DNA from: Allosaccharopolyspora coralli
GTDB lineage: Bacteria > Actinomycetota > Actinomycetes > Mycobacteriales > Pseudonocardiaceae
Reading direction: 5' to 3'
DNA: 64,000 bases
NCBI RefSeq assembly: GCF_009664835.1
Contig: NZ_CP045929.1
Coordinates: 3,596,001-3,660,000, forward strand
Of this stretch, positions 48,375-58,970 are shown piece after piece. Each line of letters opens with the position of its first letter. Within the stretch, counting starts at the first letter, position 1. The notes under the pieces were generated by a model. That model was not told the DNA's origin. It did not search any database and was given only the letters and a program-made list of their open reading frames with translations. The position numbers were made by a program, and so were the translations under genes.

Positions 48375-49778
48375 ATGGATGGACCCGTGCCCCACTTCGA
48401 CCTCGTCATCATCGGATCCGGCTCCGGCAACTCGATTCGCGACGAGCGGTTCGCCGACTGGAACGTCGCCGTCGTCGAGAAGGGGATCGAGGGCAGCTAC
48501 GGCGGCACGTGCCTGAACGTCGGCTGCATCCCGACGAAGATGTTCGTGCACACCGCCGACGTGACGAGCACTCCGAGCAGCGGCACGAAGCTCGGCGTCG
48601 ACCTCGAGCTCCGCGATGCCCGCTGGCGCGACATTCGCGACCGCATCTTCGGCCGCATCGACGCGATCTCCGAGGGCGGGCGCCGCTACCGGGCCGAAGG
48701 CGAACCGACCGTCACGCTCGTGGAGGGGCAGGGCAGGTTCACCGGAGTGAAGGAGTTCACCGTCGATGGCGCCGACGGCCGACAGGTGCTCACGGCGGAC
48801 CGATTCGTCGTCGCCGCGGGCGGGCGCCCGGTGATCCCGGACATACCAGGGATCGAGTCCGTCGGCGCGCACACCAGCGACACCGTCATGCGGTTGGAAT
48901 CGCTGCCGCCGCGAATGATCATCCTGGGTACCGGCTTCGTCGCCACCGAGTTCGCGCACGTGTTCTCCGGGCTCGGGGTCGACGTCACGCTGATCGGCCG
49001 GTCCGGGCGGGTCCTGCGGGCCCAGGACGAGGATGTGTCCGCCCGCTTCACCGAACTGGCCGAGCAGCGCTGGGACGTGCGGCTCGACCGCAAGGAACTG
49101 GACGTCGAGCGTGTCGACGGCGTGACGCGCCTGCACCTCGACGGCCCGGACGGCCCGGAGGTCGTCGAGGCCGAGGAACTGCTGGTGGCCATCGGCCGCC
49201 GTCCCAACACGGACCTGATCGACAGCGCGGCCGGCGGGCTCGACACCGCAGCGGACGGCAAGATCACGGTCGACGCGACTCAGCGCACCAGCGTGGACGG
49301 CGTGTGGGCGCTCGGGGACGTCAGCTCCGCGTTCGAGCTCAAGCACGTCGCCAACCACGAGATGCGTGTCGTGCAACACAATCTGCTGCACCCCGATGAG
49401 CCGATCGAGTCCGATCATCGATTCGTTCCGCACGCCGTGTTCTCGTCGCCACAGATCGCCTCGGTGGGGCTCACCGAACAACAGGCCCGAGAACACGGCG
49501 TGCGGTACGTCACGAAGATTCAGGACTACGGCGACATCGCCTACGGGTGGGCGATGGAGGACACGACCGGGTTCGCGAAACTGCTCGCAGATCCAGCCAC
49601 CGGGAAGATCCTCGGAGCGCACATCATCGGCGCGCAGGCTCCGACCTTGCTGCAGCCGCTGGTGCAAGCGATGGAATTCGACATCGACGCCCGCCGAATG
49701 GCGCGCGGACAGTACTGGATCCACCCCGCGATGCCGGAGCTGGTGGAAAACGCGCTGCTCGGACTCCCGCTGGACTGA
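48375..49778 (+). CDS. mtr: Mycothione reductase
   Basis: Mtr (467 aa) is the NADPH-dependent flavoprotein disulfide reductase that regenerates mycothiol, the actinobacterial thiol. FAD motif VIIGSGSGNSIRDERFADW with the SGN variant specific to Mtr, redox-active GGTCLNVGCIPTKMF, NADPH fold IILGTGFVATEFAHVFSGLG, ALGDVSSAFELKHVANHE and the C-terminal HPAMPELVENALL with the catalytic His. ATG at 48375; a GTG four codons later is possible. Confidence 0.95.
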   Translation: MDGPVPHFDLVIIGSGSGNSIRDERFADWNVAVVEKGIEGSYGGTCLNVGCIPTKMFVHTADVTSTPSSGTKLGVDLELRDARWRDIRDRIFGRIDAISEGGRRYRAEGEPTVTLVEGQGRFTGVKEFTVDGADGRQVLTADRFVVAAGGRPVIPDIPGIESVGAHTSDTVMRLESLPPRMIILGTGFVATEFAHVFSGLGVDVTLIGRSGRVLRAQDEDVSARFTELAEQRWDVRLDRKELDVERVDGVTRLHLDGPDGPEVVEAEELLVAIGRRPNTDLIDSAAGGLDTAADGKITVDATQRTSVDGVWALGDVSSAFELKHVANHEMRVVQHNLLHPDEPIESDHRFVPHAVFSSPQIASVGLTEQQAREHGVRYVTKIQDYGDIAYGWAMEDTTGFAKLLADPATGKILGAHIIGAQAPTLLQPLVQAMEFDIDARRMARGQYWIHPAMPELVENALLGLPLD

Positions 49779-49783
49779 ACTAG

Positions 49784-51163
<1,380 letters not shown>

Positions 51164-51174
51164 GGACCCCATGA

Positions 51175-51223
51175 GGCGAACGGCACTTTCGCCCCACCAC
51201 ACGAGGCGAAAGTGCCGTTCGCC
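51175..51223. repeat. Dispersed hairpin, family 1, perfect copy
   Basis: GGCGAACGGCACTTTCGCC (51175-51193) and its exact inverse (51205-51223) form a 19-bp stem with an 11-nt loop, 11 bp after the gdhA stop. Likely terminator in a convergent spacer. Confidence 0.88.
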
Positions 51224-51239
51224 CCTTCCCGACGTCCCC

Positions 51240-51311
51240 GGGGTGGCAAATTCGCGCGAATTTGCCACCCCGTTGTCCACAGGGTGCGGGATTGTCCCCA
51301 CTCGGTTGGGG
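51240..51311 (-). repeat. Dispersed 72-bp repeat, family 2, copy 2
   Basis: The inverted counterpart of 9735-9806. It contains the identical 32-bp palindrome (51240-51271), an exact TTGTCCACA (51274-51282) and the near match TTGTCCCCA (51292-51300). It lies directly beside a family 1 hairpin between gdhA and the MFS gene. Confidence 0.87.
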
Positions 51312-51338
51312 GGCGTGCTGGGGTTCCGCGCCGGCGTG

Positions 51339-52631
51339 TCAGATGGTGCGGGGGCGACCGGCGACGACGCCGATGCAGCCCTGGACCACGACGACGCCGA
51401 GGACCAGCAGCAGCGAAGCCGTCCACGCTCCCGTGACCACGTGCAAGGAACCGAACAGGAACGGCCCCGCGGTCGCCACGATGTAGCCGATGCCCTGCGC
51501 CATCGCGGAAAGCTGCGCGGTGTCGGCCGCGTTGGCGGTGCGCAACGACAGGAACACCAGGGCGAGCGGGAAGGCGCTGAGCCCGACTCCGACGAGCAGC
51601 GCCCACACCACGGGCGCCGCGGTCGGTGCGACGATCAGGCCGAGCACGCCGGTGGTGCTGAATACGGCGAATCCGACGGCCCAACCGGACTGACTGCGGC
51701 TCCTGGCAACCAGCGGCGGCAGCACCATGTTCATCGGCACGCCGACGAGTAGCAGCAGACCGAGCAGCAGTCCCGCTTGCCCCGCCTCCATGCCGGCACC
51801 CTTGAACACTTCCGGCAGCCAGCCCATGACGACGTAGGCCACGAGCGACTGCAGCGCGAAGTAGGCCGTGACCGTCCAGGCGAGCGGGCTGCGCAGCACT
51901 CTCGAGGGCGCTGCGGACTTCGGTGCGTACGCGTCGTGGTTGCCGATGCCCCGCGTGGCCGTGGTCCAGACGATCAGCGCTGCGAGTGCGACGACCGACC
52001 AGGTGGCGAGCGCGAGTCGCCAGCTTCCCGTGCCGCTGAGCAGCATCGGGGTGAAGGTCGAGCCGAGCGCACCGCCCCCGGCCATGGCGGTGGTGTAGAG
52101 CGCGGTGGCCGTGCCCACCCGGTCGGGGAAGGACTCCTTGACGACGACGGGGATGAGTACGTTGCACAGGGCGATCGCGCCGCAGGTCAGTAGGGTTCCC
52201 GCGAGCACCGTCCACGGCCCGTCGACGACGCGGAACAGCATGGCGGCGGTGAGCACGCCCAGCGCGACCGCGACCGCACGATGCACTCCCCACCGACGTG
52301 CGAGCAGTGGCGCGGCGACTCCGGCGACCCCGAAGCACAGGGTCGGCATGGAGGTGATGACGCTGGCCCAGGTGGTGCCGACGCCGAGGGATCCACGGAC
52401 TTCGCCGAGGATGGCGGCGAGGCTGGTGACGGCGGGGCGCATGTTCGCGGCGGCGAGCGCGACGCCGATGAGCAGCAGGACACCGCCTGTGATCGTGCGA
52501 GTACCCGGCGTGTGCCGCTCCGGCTTCGCGCGTCCCGCCGGCGGCGAACCTGCCTCAACCGCCCCACCGGCCCCACGATCGGTGGCATTCTGGGCGGCCA
52601 CGTCGCGATGCAGGGTCGGCTCGGTACTCAT
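51339..52631 (-). CDS. MFS transporter (CynX/NimT type)
   Basis: A 430-aa major facilitator with about 12 hydrophobic segments. LLIGVALAAANMRPAVTSLA in helix 1 (the NxRP motif) and GVAAPLLARRWGVHRAVAV in loop 2-3 are typical of the CynX/NimT cyanate/nitroimidazole subgroup. ATG at 52631. Divergent by 49 bp from a FadR-type regulator that most likely controls it. Substrate unknown. Confidence 0.88.
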   Translation of the reverse strand: MSTEPTLHRDVAAQNATDRGAGGAVEAGSPPAGRAKPERHTPGTRTITGGVLLLIGVALAAANMRPAVTSLAAILGEVRGSLGVGTTWASVITSMPTLCFGVAGVAAPLLARRWGVHRAVAVALGVLTAAMLFRVVDGPWTVLAGTLLTCGAIALCNVLIPVVVKESFPDRVGTATALYTTAMAGGGALGSTFTPMLLSGTGSWRLALATWSVVALAALIVWTTATRGIGNHDAYAPKSAAPSRVLRSPLAWTVTAYFALQSLVAYVVMGWLPEVFKGAGMEAGQAGLLLGLLLLVGVPMNMVLPPLVARSRSQSGWAVGFAVFSTTGVLGLIVAPTAAPVVWALLVGVGLSAFPLALVFLSLRTANAADTAQLSAMAQGIGYIVATAGPFLFGSLHVVTGAWTASLLLVLGVVVVQGCIGVVAGRPRTI

Positions 52632-52640
52632 CGCGTACAA

Positions 52641-52647
52641 GTATTAC
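52641..52647. promoter_or_regulatory. Possible FadR-type operator half-site pair
   Basis: GTATTAC fits the GT-N3-AC core recognised by FadR-subfamily GntR proteins, and lies in the 49-bp spacer between the MFS and regulator genes. Short and therefore weak evidence. Confidence 0.3.
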
Positions 52648-52680
52648 AAACGTAGGATGTTTGGATGAAAGGATCTCGCT

Positions 52681-53367
52681 GTGCCATTGGTCACCACCAA
52701 GCGGACCGGCCTCGTCGACCAGGTCATCGCGCAGATGCGCGAACTGGTCTCGTCGGGTGAATGGCCCTTGGGGCAGCGCATCCCTCCCGAGGCCGAACTC
52801 GTCACCGCACTCGGCGTCGGACGCAACACCGTCCGCGAGGCGGTGCGTGCCCTCTCCCACGCCGGGTTGCTCGAGGTGCGGCAGGGCGACGGCACCTTCG
52901 TGCGTGCGACCAGCGAAATCTCCGGTGCGGTCGGCCGGCTCTGCGGCACCGAACTCCGCCGGATCCTCGAGGTCCGGCGAGCGTTGGAGGTCGAGAGTGC
53001 GCGACTGGCCGCCCTCGCCCGCACCGACACCGACGTCGCAGAGCTGGCGACGCTGCTCGACGACCGCGACGCAGCGCTCGAGGCCCGGGAGGGCGAGCGG
53101 GTGGCCGACACCGACACCCGCTTCCATCTCCGCCTGGTCGAGGCCGCGTACAACCCGGTCCTGCTCGAGCTCTACCGCGGCATCAGCGAAGCCGTGCAGT
53201 CGAGCGTGGCGACCATGTTCGACGCCGAAGCGCCGTTCGGGGACCACGTCTCGCATCGCGACCTGCTGGAAGCGGTGCGCGCGGGCGACCCGGTGCGTGC
53301 AGCCTCGGAGGCCGGCGGATTCCTGGAGGAGTTTCTCACGCACCTGGGTACGGCGGGTCAGGACTGA
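52681..53367 (+). CDS. GntR family regulator, FadR/FCD subfamily
   Basis: A 228-aa transcription factor. The winged helix-turn-helix occupies residues 1-75 (GQRIPPEAELVTALGVGRNT then VREAVRALSHAGLLEVRQGDGTF as the recognition region and wing). The C-terminal FCD ligand domain has the metal/ligand residues in LEVRRALEVESARLAA, DTRFHLRLVEAAYNPVL and HRDLLEAVRAGD. GTG start at 52681. It likely autoregulates and controls the divergent MFS gene. Confidence 0.9.
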   Translation: MPLVTTKRTGLVDQVIAQMRELVSSGEWPLGQRIPPEAELVTALGVGRNTVREAVRALSHAGLLEVRQGDGTFVRATSEISGAVGRLCGTELRRILEVRRALEVESARLAALARTDTDVAELATLLDDRDAALEAREGERVADTDTRFHLRLVEAAYNPVLLELYRGISEAVQSSVATMFDAEAPFGDHVSHRDLLEAVRAGDPVRAASEAGGFLEEFLTHLGTAGQD

Positions 53368-53433
53368 GGCTGAGAACTCCGTTCAGAAGGTTCCGCCGCC
53401 GACCTGCCCACGCAGATCACCCCGCGCATGCTC

Positions 53434-53733
53434 TCAGCCGGAGACGTCCACCGGCCAGAAGTCGGTGCCGACGTCGAAGGTGCCCTCGGCGCTGAGGTCG
53501 GCGCCGGAGGCGTCCGAGGTGTCGCCACCGGAGTATTCACCCACCAGCCCGGCGGTGGCCAGGCCGCCGATCACGCCCCCGGCGAAGCCCTCCCTGCCGG
53601 AGGATCGCCCGCACGGCTGCAACCGCATCGCCGGAACACCGAAGCGGGTGATGACGATCTCTTCACCGGCTTCGGCACGGTCGAGCAGTTCGGTGAGCCG
53701 TTGCCGGACTTCGTCGACCGTGAACGCCGCCAT
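53434..53733 (-). CDS. Phd/YefM-type antitoxin-like protein, orphan
   Basis: A 99-aa protein whose first 45 residues match the Phd DNA-binding fold (AAFTVDEVRQRLTELLDRAEAGEEIVITRFG shortened here as VRQRLTELLDRAEAGEE). The remaining 50 residues are Gly/Asp/Ser-rich (IGGLATAGLVGEYSGGDTSD) and do not look like a usual toxin-binding tail. No PIN, Doc or RelE toxin gene is adjacent. It may be a solitary regulator or a domesticated antitoxin. ATG at 53733, convergent with the GntR gene. Confidence 0.7.
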   Translation of the reverse strand: MAAFTVDEVRQRLTELLDRAEAGEEIVITRFGVPAMRLQPCGRSSGREGFAGGVIGGLATAGLVGEYSGGDTSDASGADLSAEGTFDVGTDFWPVDVSG

Positions 53734-53775
53734 AGGTCCGAATCTACCCGCGTACACGCCCGCACGGACCGGTTG

Positions 53776-55302
53776 TCACTCGGATGCCAGGCAGGAGCGA
53801 ACGGATGGCAGAGTCGGAACGGGCTCGTCGAGGCAGCGCCACAGCGCGTCGGTGTCGAGGTGCTGTTCGACGAGGTCGCCCAGCAGATCCCATTGTTTCG
53901 CCCGCAGCGCGGCGAAATCGGTGCCGCCGGAGACCCGGAAACCGTCCCGCCCGGCGTGCCGCGCCGCCCGGTCGAGGAACACTCGACGGAACTCGTCGTT
54001 CTCGAACAGGCCGTGCCAGTGGGTTCCCGCCACGGCGCCGTCGATCGCACCCTCGGGCTCGCCGGACGCCAAGAACAGGAGCGGTTCCAGGGTGTCCGAA
54101 CGCCGCATCGGAACGCCGTGATGGATCTCGTACCCGTGCACGTGGGTGCCCCAAGCGGAACCGCTGGGCCGAGCGAGCGTCTTCTTCTCGGCGAACTCGA
54201 TGTCGAGGTCGAGCAGTTCGAGTCCGGGCACGCGCCCGGCCCCCGACTCGACGGTGTCGTCGATCGCACGGCACAGCATCTGGAAACCACCACAGATGCC
54301 CACGACCGGCAGTCCGGCCCGCGCGTGGGCGAGCACGGCGTCGGCGAGCCCGGTGCTGCGCAGCCAGTCCAGGTCGGCGACCGTCGACTTCGAGCCGGGC
54401 AGCACGACGAGGTCGGCGTCGGCGAGGCGGGACGGTTCGGTGACGAACCGCACCGCGACCCCGGGCTCGGCGGCGAGCGCCTCGACGTCGGTCGCGTTGG
54501 AGATCCTCGGAAGTCGCGGCACAGCGACCCGCAACCACTGGTCGCCTTCGGGCGGCGCGGGGCGACCCAGCACCCCGTCGGCGACGGTGGACAGCGAGTC
54601 CTCCGCGTCGATCCACAGCTCCTCGGCCCAGGGCAGGACCCCGAGCACGGAACGACCGGTGAGCGCGCGGAGTTGGTCGAGCCCCGGTCGCAGCAACGCC
54701 GGGTCGCCGCGGAACTTGTTCACCACGAATCCCGTGACGAGCGCCTGGTCCGCGGGGTCGAGCAGCGCGAGCGTGCCGAACATCTGCGCGAACACCCCAC
54801 CGCGGTCGATGTCGCCGACGAGCAGCGTGGGTAGGTTCGCGGCGCGCGCGAGTCCCATGTTCGCGATGTCGTGGGCACGCAGGTTGATTTCGGCAGGCGA
54901 GCCCGCACCTTCACAGATCACGGCGTCGTGCCCGGCCCGAAGACCATCCAATGTGGACACCACTGTGTCCAGGAGTGCCGCCTTCCGGTCCCGGTACGAC
55001 AAGGCCGTCACGTCTCCGACGGCCTCACCGAGCACCACGACCTGCGAGCTGCGATCGCTACCGGGCTTGAGCAGCACGGGATTGAACCGAACCGACGGCT
55101 GAACCCCGCAGGCCGCGGCCTGCATCGCCTGCGCGCGGCCGATCTCTCCGCCGTCGGGGGTGACCACCGAATTGTTCGACATGTTCTGCGCCTTGAACGG
55201 CACCACATCGACACCTCGGCGGGCCAGCCACCGGCAGATCCCGGCGACGACGACGCTCTTGCCCGCGTCCGACGTCGTCCCCGCCACCAACAATGCGCCC
55301 AC
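53776..55302 (-). CDS. cobQ: Cobyric acid synthase
   Basis: CobQ (508 aa) amidates carboxylates b, d, e and g of adenosylcobyrinic acid a,c-diamide. N-terminal ATPase: [34 protein letters not shown] and [19 protein letters not shown]-terminal glutamine amidotransferase: [29 protein letters not shown] with the nucleophilic Cys, and [11 protein letters not shown]. It is a further cobalamin gene 10 kb from the main cluster and 42 bp from the Phd-like gene. No riboswitch is evident upstream. Confidence 0.96.
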   Translation of the reverse strand: MGALLVAGTTSDAGKSVVVAGICRWLARRGVDVVPFKAQNMSNNSVVTPDGGEIGRAQAMQAAACGVQPSVRFNPVLLKPGSDRSSQVVVLGEAVGDVTALSYRDRKAALLDTVVSTLDGLRAGHDAVICEGAGSPAEINLRAHDIANMGLARAANLPTLLVGDIDRGGVFAQMFGTLALLDPADQALVTGFVVNKFRGDPALLRPGLDQLRALTGRSVLGVLPWAEELWIDAEDSLSTVADGVLGRPAPPEGDQWLRVAVPRLPRISNATDVEALAAEPGVAVRFVTEPSRLADADLVVLPGSKSTVADLDWLRSTGLADAVLAHARAGLPVVGICGGFQMLCRAIDDTVESGAGRVPGLELLDLDIEFAEKKTLARPSGSAWGTHVHGYEIHHGVPMRRSDTLEPLLFLASGEPEGAIDGAVAGTHWHGLFENDEFRRVFLDRAARHAGRDGFRVSGGTDFAALRAKQWDLLGDLVEQHLDTDALWRCLDEPVPTLPSVRSCLASE

Positions 55303-55409
55303 ACGACCTCCCCGTTCGACGCCGCAGAGCAGGTTAACCGGATCGCCGGCACGCTCACCGCACGCGGTGCCGCATTCCCCCAGCGTCGCCTTGACCAGCG
55401 CTGACGCGC

Positions 55410-55452
55410 GCGTGAGCCTTTTTGGTGCCTATGACCACCACAAAGGCTCACG
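55410..55452. repeat. Dispersed hairpin, family 3, copy C (stop-embedded)
   Basis: CGTGAGCCTTTTTGGTG pairs with the inverse CACCACAAAGGCTCACG around a 7-nt loop. The TGA stop of fprB (55448-55450) is in the arm, exactly as for bla and cobA in copies A and B. It lies between fprB and cobQ. Confidence 0.85.
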
Positions 55453-56971
55453 TGAACTTGTGGGCGGACGGCTTCCGACGACGCACCAGCCGGGTGAACG
55501 CGCGCCGGGAACCGCTCGGCACAGGCAGGCGTCCTGCCACGGCATCGTCGAGCACGCTGTCCACGGTTTCCTGCGAGCACGTGCGGTTCGTCCCGATGCC
55601 TCCGGAGGGGCCGCGCTTAATCCATCCGACCACGTACGCCCCCGAGACCGGTTGTTCCGTGACCGGATCGACGACTCGACCACCACGATGGGGCACGGTC
55701 GCGGTCGCCTCGTCGAACGGCAGGTCCGCCAGCGGCGCGCTGCGGTACCCGATCGAACGGACCACCAGGCCCGCTGAGATCCAGTCCTGCTCCGAGGTCA
55801 GCTGGACGCGCTCCCGTTGCACGGTTCGCGCCACCAGCACCGAGCCGTCGGAGGCGATCTCCACCGGAGCGGACCAGAACCGGAGCACGAGCCGCTTGTC
55901 GGCGCAGCGTTGCTCGCAGCTCTCGATCGGCACGCCGTCGAGCAGCGCCGCCTTGTCACCCGGAGCCGCTGCGTCGATCGCTTCCCGCACGCCCGGCTGG
56001 TCGTCCACCACGATCCGAAGATCGGGATTCCGGGACAACGCACGGAATTCCGGGCGGGTGTAAGCCGCGTCCCGCGGTCCCCGGCGCCCGAGCAGGACGA
56101 CCTCCCGCACGCGACTGCGGCGCAATGTCCGGAGTGCGTGCTCGGCGATGTCGGTCGTGGCGAGTTCTTCGGGATCGGACAGCAGGATGCGGGCGACGTC
56201 GAGCGCCACGTTGCCGTTGCCGACGAGCACGACTCGCTCGGCGGAGAGGTCGACGGCATCCGGCGGGACGTCGGGGTGCGCGTTGTACCAGCCGACGAAT
56301 CGGGTCGCCGAAATGCTCGCCGGACCGTCCTCACCGGACACGTCGAGCGTCCGTTCCCGGCTCGCGCCCACGGCGTAGACCACCGCGTGGTGGTGCTCGG
56401 CGACCTCGGCGTGCGACACGTCCGCCCCGACCTCGAGGTTCATGTGCGCGCGCAGCCGCGGATGCCGGTACAGCGCCGCGAAGGAGTCCCCGATCTTCTT
56501 CGTCGACGGATGGTCCGGGGCAACCCCGTAGCGTACGAGGCCGCCGGGTACCGGGAGGCGGTCGATCATCGTGATCTCGGCGCTGGTCGACCGCAGCAGC
56601 GACTGCGCCGTGTACGCCGCTGCCGGTCCCGTGCCGACCACGGCGATGCGTAGCTCGTCCGAACCCTGCGGCCCCGAGCGCGGGAACCGCGGCGCACCCC
56701 AGGTGTGGTCCGCACCGTTGTCCTCGTAGTACTGGGCGTTGATATCACTGAACACGGCTTGGTCAGCGCTGAGCAGGTCCACCGGGAACACCGCGTCCAC
56801 CGGGCACGCGTCCGCGCACGCACCACAGTCGATACACGTGCGCGGGTCGATGTAGAGCATCTCCGTCGTGCCGAAGTCCGGTTCGTCCGGCGTCGGATGG
56901 ATGCAGTTGACCGGACACACCGACACGCACGTGGCGTCGTTGCAGCACGTCTGGGTGATCGCGTAAGCCAT
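55448..56971 (-). CDS. fprB: Ferredoxin fused to ferredoxin-NADP reductase (FprB-like)
   Basis: A 507-aa fusion. Residues 1-70 form a 7Fe-type ferredoxin (CCNDATCVSVCPVNCIHP and CIDCGACADACPVDAVFP). Residues 105-500 form an adrenodoxin-reductase-like FAD/NADPH module (RIAVVGTGPAAAYTAQSLL, GGLVRYGVAPDHPSTKK, VVLVGNGNVALDVARILL, GWIKRGPSGGIGTNR). It passes electrons from NADPH to ferredoxin for P450s, Fe-S enzymes or CobG-like oxygenases. Its stop lies in a family 3 hairpin. The structured element at 57012-57128 lies in its presumed 5' leader. Confidence 0.93.
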   Translation of the reverse strand: MAYAITQTCCNDATCVSVCPVNCIHPTPDEPDFGTTEMLYIDPRTCIDCGACADACPVDAVFPVDLLSADQAVFSDINAQYYEDNGADHTWGAPRFPRSGPQGSDELRIAVVGTGPAAAYTAQSLLRSTSAEITMIDRLPVPGGLVRYGVAPDHPSTKKIGDSFAALYRHPRLRAHMNLEVGADVSHAEVAEHHHAVVYAVGASRERTLDVSGEDGPASISATRFVGWYNAHPDVPPDAVDLSAERVVLVGNGNVALDVARILLSDPEELATTDIAEHALRTLRRSRVREVVLLGRRGPRDAAYTRPEFRALSRNPDLRIVVDDQPGVREAIDAAAPGDKAALLDGVPIESCEQRCADKRLVLRFWSAPVEIASDGSVLVARTVQRERVQLTSEQDWISAGLVVRSIGYRSAPLADLPFDEATATVPHRGGRVVDPVTEQPVSGAYVVGWIKRGPSGGIGTNRTCSQETVDSVLDDAVAGRLPVPSGSRRAFTRLVRRRKPSAHKFT

Positions 56972-57011
56972 GAAATTCCTGTCCGCAGGATGAACGTGTT
57001 CGGTGATCTGC

Positions 57012-57128
57012 GTAGGTGGTTCCGTAGCGGAACCTCACCTCGCGGCCGGCTGCGGGATCGTCGACCTCAGGTAGCACGCCTACATCACGTCGACGCTGTC
57101 CTCGCCGGCCACGAGGTGAGAACCCGCC
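57012..57128 (-). ncRNA. Candidate structured RNA element, copy 2, in the fprB leader
   Basis: On the minus strand a 17-bp stem (57104-57120 with 57034-57050; one G-T pair) encloses a 53-nt loop starting GAGGACAG and ending ATCCCGCA, with inner helix CGTCGAC/GTCGACG and hairpin GTAG-GCGTG-CTAC. Flanks GGGTTCTCA and TGAGGTTCCGC match copy 1 at 41039-41138 although the outer stem sequence is different. It ends about 60 nt before the fprB start on the same strand. Confidence 0.6.
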
Positions 57129-57208
57129 GGTGGCCGGTCTGCGTAGGCGGTGGGGCGCCTACCGGCGCGGTCTGCCCACCGCAGGTCAACCGCGCCTCGA
57201 AGCCTTGT

Positions 57209-58120
57209 TCAGACCATGTCGACTTGCCGGTAGAGCGCTGTGGCGGGCCGGGTGAGCAGACCTGTCTCGGACAGGAAGTCCATCAGGTGCGCGCAACTCG
57301 ACCGCATCATCGCTTTGCGGTGTTCGTTGCGCCGGACCTCGGCCAGGGCGCGCCGGGTGTCGAGACCGGCGGCCGCGTACACACCCGTGTTCACCATGTT
57401 GCGGACGATCACGGTCGCGACGGCGGCGATGAGCGCGCTGCTCGCGTGACGGCGGACGCTTCCCACTTCGCGCATGTGGTCGCGGATCTCCTGGCGCGCG
57501 AACTTCATGTGCCGGGACTCCTCGACGACGTGGATCTTGCTGGAGGTGCGCACGATGTCGAGGACGTTCTCACCGCGCATCCAGTCGCGTTGCATCACGT
57601 CGAGGATCTCCTCGGCGACGAGGATGCCGCCGTAGGCGTTCTCGGCGGTGGCCAGCGTTTTGAACGCCCTGCCGAGTTCGGCGCTGGCGCGGTTCGGGTA
57701 GTAGGCGCGGACGCCCATCTTCTCGCAGGCGCGGGCGAACATGATCGAGTGCCTGCACTCGTCGGCGATTTCGGTGAGAGCGAACTGGAACGAGGAGTTC
57801 GCCGGGTTTTTCACGTACTGATCGCGCAGCACCATCTGCTGCAGGATCATCTCGAACCAGATGCCGGTGCTCATGATCGAGCACACCTCGTGACGAGTGA
57901 GCGTGACCCGCTGGCGTTCGCTCATCTCGTTCCACAACGGCGTTCCGTACAGCGTGCTCCACTCGGGATTGAGGCCGTAGTCGTCGTCGGGCAGCGGCGC
58001 CTCCCAGTCGATCTCCTCAGTGGGGTCGTAGGAGAGCTTCTCGGCGGATTCCAGGAGACGCCGCGAGCCGTCCTCGGCCGCGCGCTCGTCCTGCACGTGC
58101 TCCGTGGTCGAACCGGTCAT
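57209..58120 (-). CDS. AurF-family diiron oxygenase
   Basis: A 303-aa protein of the AurF (p-aminobenzoate N-oxygenase) family. Metal-ligand helices are visible as RHEVCSIMSTGIWFEMILQQ, LTEIADECRHSIMFARACEK (ExxRH), AYGGILVAEEILDVMQRD and HVVEESRHMKFARQEIRDH (ExxRH). The ATG at 58120 is the first after a TetR-type operator. Family members oxidise amines or act as desaturases; the substrate is not predictable. It is transcribed divergently from a TetR regulator that most likely represses it. Confidence 0.85.
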   Translation of the reverse strand: MTGSTTEHVQDERAAEDGSRRLLESAEKLSYDPTEEIDWEAPLPDDDYGLNPEWSTLYGTPLWNEMSERQRVTLTRHEVCSIMSTGIWFEMILQQMVLRDQYVKNPANSSFQFALTEIADECRHSIMFARACEKMGVRAYYPNRASAELGRAFKTLATAENAYGGILVAEEILDVMQRDWMRGENVLDIVRTSSKIHVVEESRHMKFARQEIRDHMREVGSVRRHASSALIAAVATVIVRNMVNTGVYAAAGLDTRRALAEVRRNEHRKAMMRSSCAHLMDFLSETGLLTRPATALYRQVDMV

Positions 58121-58144
58121 CAGGGCACCTCCGGTGAGTCCAGG

Positions 58145-58161
58145 TGTTACTTCCAGTAACA
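58145..58161. promoter_or_regulatory. TetR-type operator candidate
   Basis: TGTTACT-TCC-AGTAACA, a perfect 7-3-7 palindrome 25 bp upstream of the AurF-type gene and about 90 bp from the divergent TetR gene. Size and place suit a TetR dimer site. Confidence 0.6.
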
Positions 58162-58253
58162 GATACATCATCGTACCACCCAGAGCGACAAGAACGTGCT
58201 GTCCATCACACGGCCAATCGTGAGCACGACGCGGCCGATCGTAGGCTGAACCG

Positions 58254-58940
58254 ATGCCCCCGCACAGCGCCACACCCGAGACGGCCGACGGCCGCGCCGA
58301 CCGCTGGGCGGGTCAGCGGCAACGGCGCCGCGCGGAACTCGTCGACGCGGCACTGGCCGCGATCGCCGAACACGGCCCGACCGTGTCCACCGAGCAGATC
58401 GCCACTCACGCAGGCGTCTCCCGACCGCATCTCTATCGGCGGTTCCGGGGCGCCGAGGACCTCCATCGGGAAGTCGCTCGCCGCATCGGAGAGCTCGTGC
58501 TCGCCGAGATGACGCCACTGCTGGACAAGCCCGGCGGCTCGGCCCGGGCGATCATCGAACAGGCGGTCTCGGCGATGGTGCGCTGGCTCACCGACAACGC
58601 CCATCTCTACCGCTACCTCGTGCACCGTGCCGCTGAGGGCAAAGACAGCGGCGAAGACGTGGCCGGTGGGGTTCGTACCGCGATCGGTTCCCAGCTCAGT
58701 GCCCTGCTCGCCGCCTACATGGAGATCCTCGAGATCCGCCAGCCCATCGCCGATCCCGGTGCGTTCGGCATCGTCGGGTTCGTCGAGTCCGCTACGAACC
58801 GCTGGCTCGACGAGCCCGGCGAGCTCACCCGGGAGGAACTGATCGCGCACCTGACCGGCTGGATCTGGGGCACGATCGACCACGTCCTGCGCACCTCGGG
58901 CGTTCACATCGAGGCCGACACGCCGCTACCGGGCCTGTGA
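58254..58940 (+). CDS. TetR/AcrR family transcriptional regulator
   Basis: A 228-aa regulator. The N-terminal helix-turn-helix covers residues about 25-75 (RRAELVDAALAAIAEHG, STEQIATHAGVSRPHLYRRF), and the rest is the all-helical ligand domain (AIIEQAVSAMVRWLTDNAHL, WIWGTIDHVLRTSG). Divergent from the AurF-type gene, with a clear palindrome in the spacer. Ligand unknown. Confidence 0.9.
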   Translation: MPPHSATPETADGRADRWAGQRQRRRAELVDAALAAIAEHGPTVSTEQIATHAGVSRPHLYRRFRGAEDLHREVARRIGELVLAEMTPLLDKPGGSARAIIEQAVSAMVRWLTDNAHLYRYLVHRAAEGKDSGEDVAGGVRTAIGSQLSALLAAYMEILEIRQPIADPGAFGIVGFVESATNRWLDEPGELTREELIAHLTGWIWGTIDHVLRTSGVHIEADTPLPGL

Positions 58941-58970
58941 CCCGAGCTGGACCCCGGCCAGCGTCTCGGT

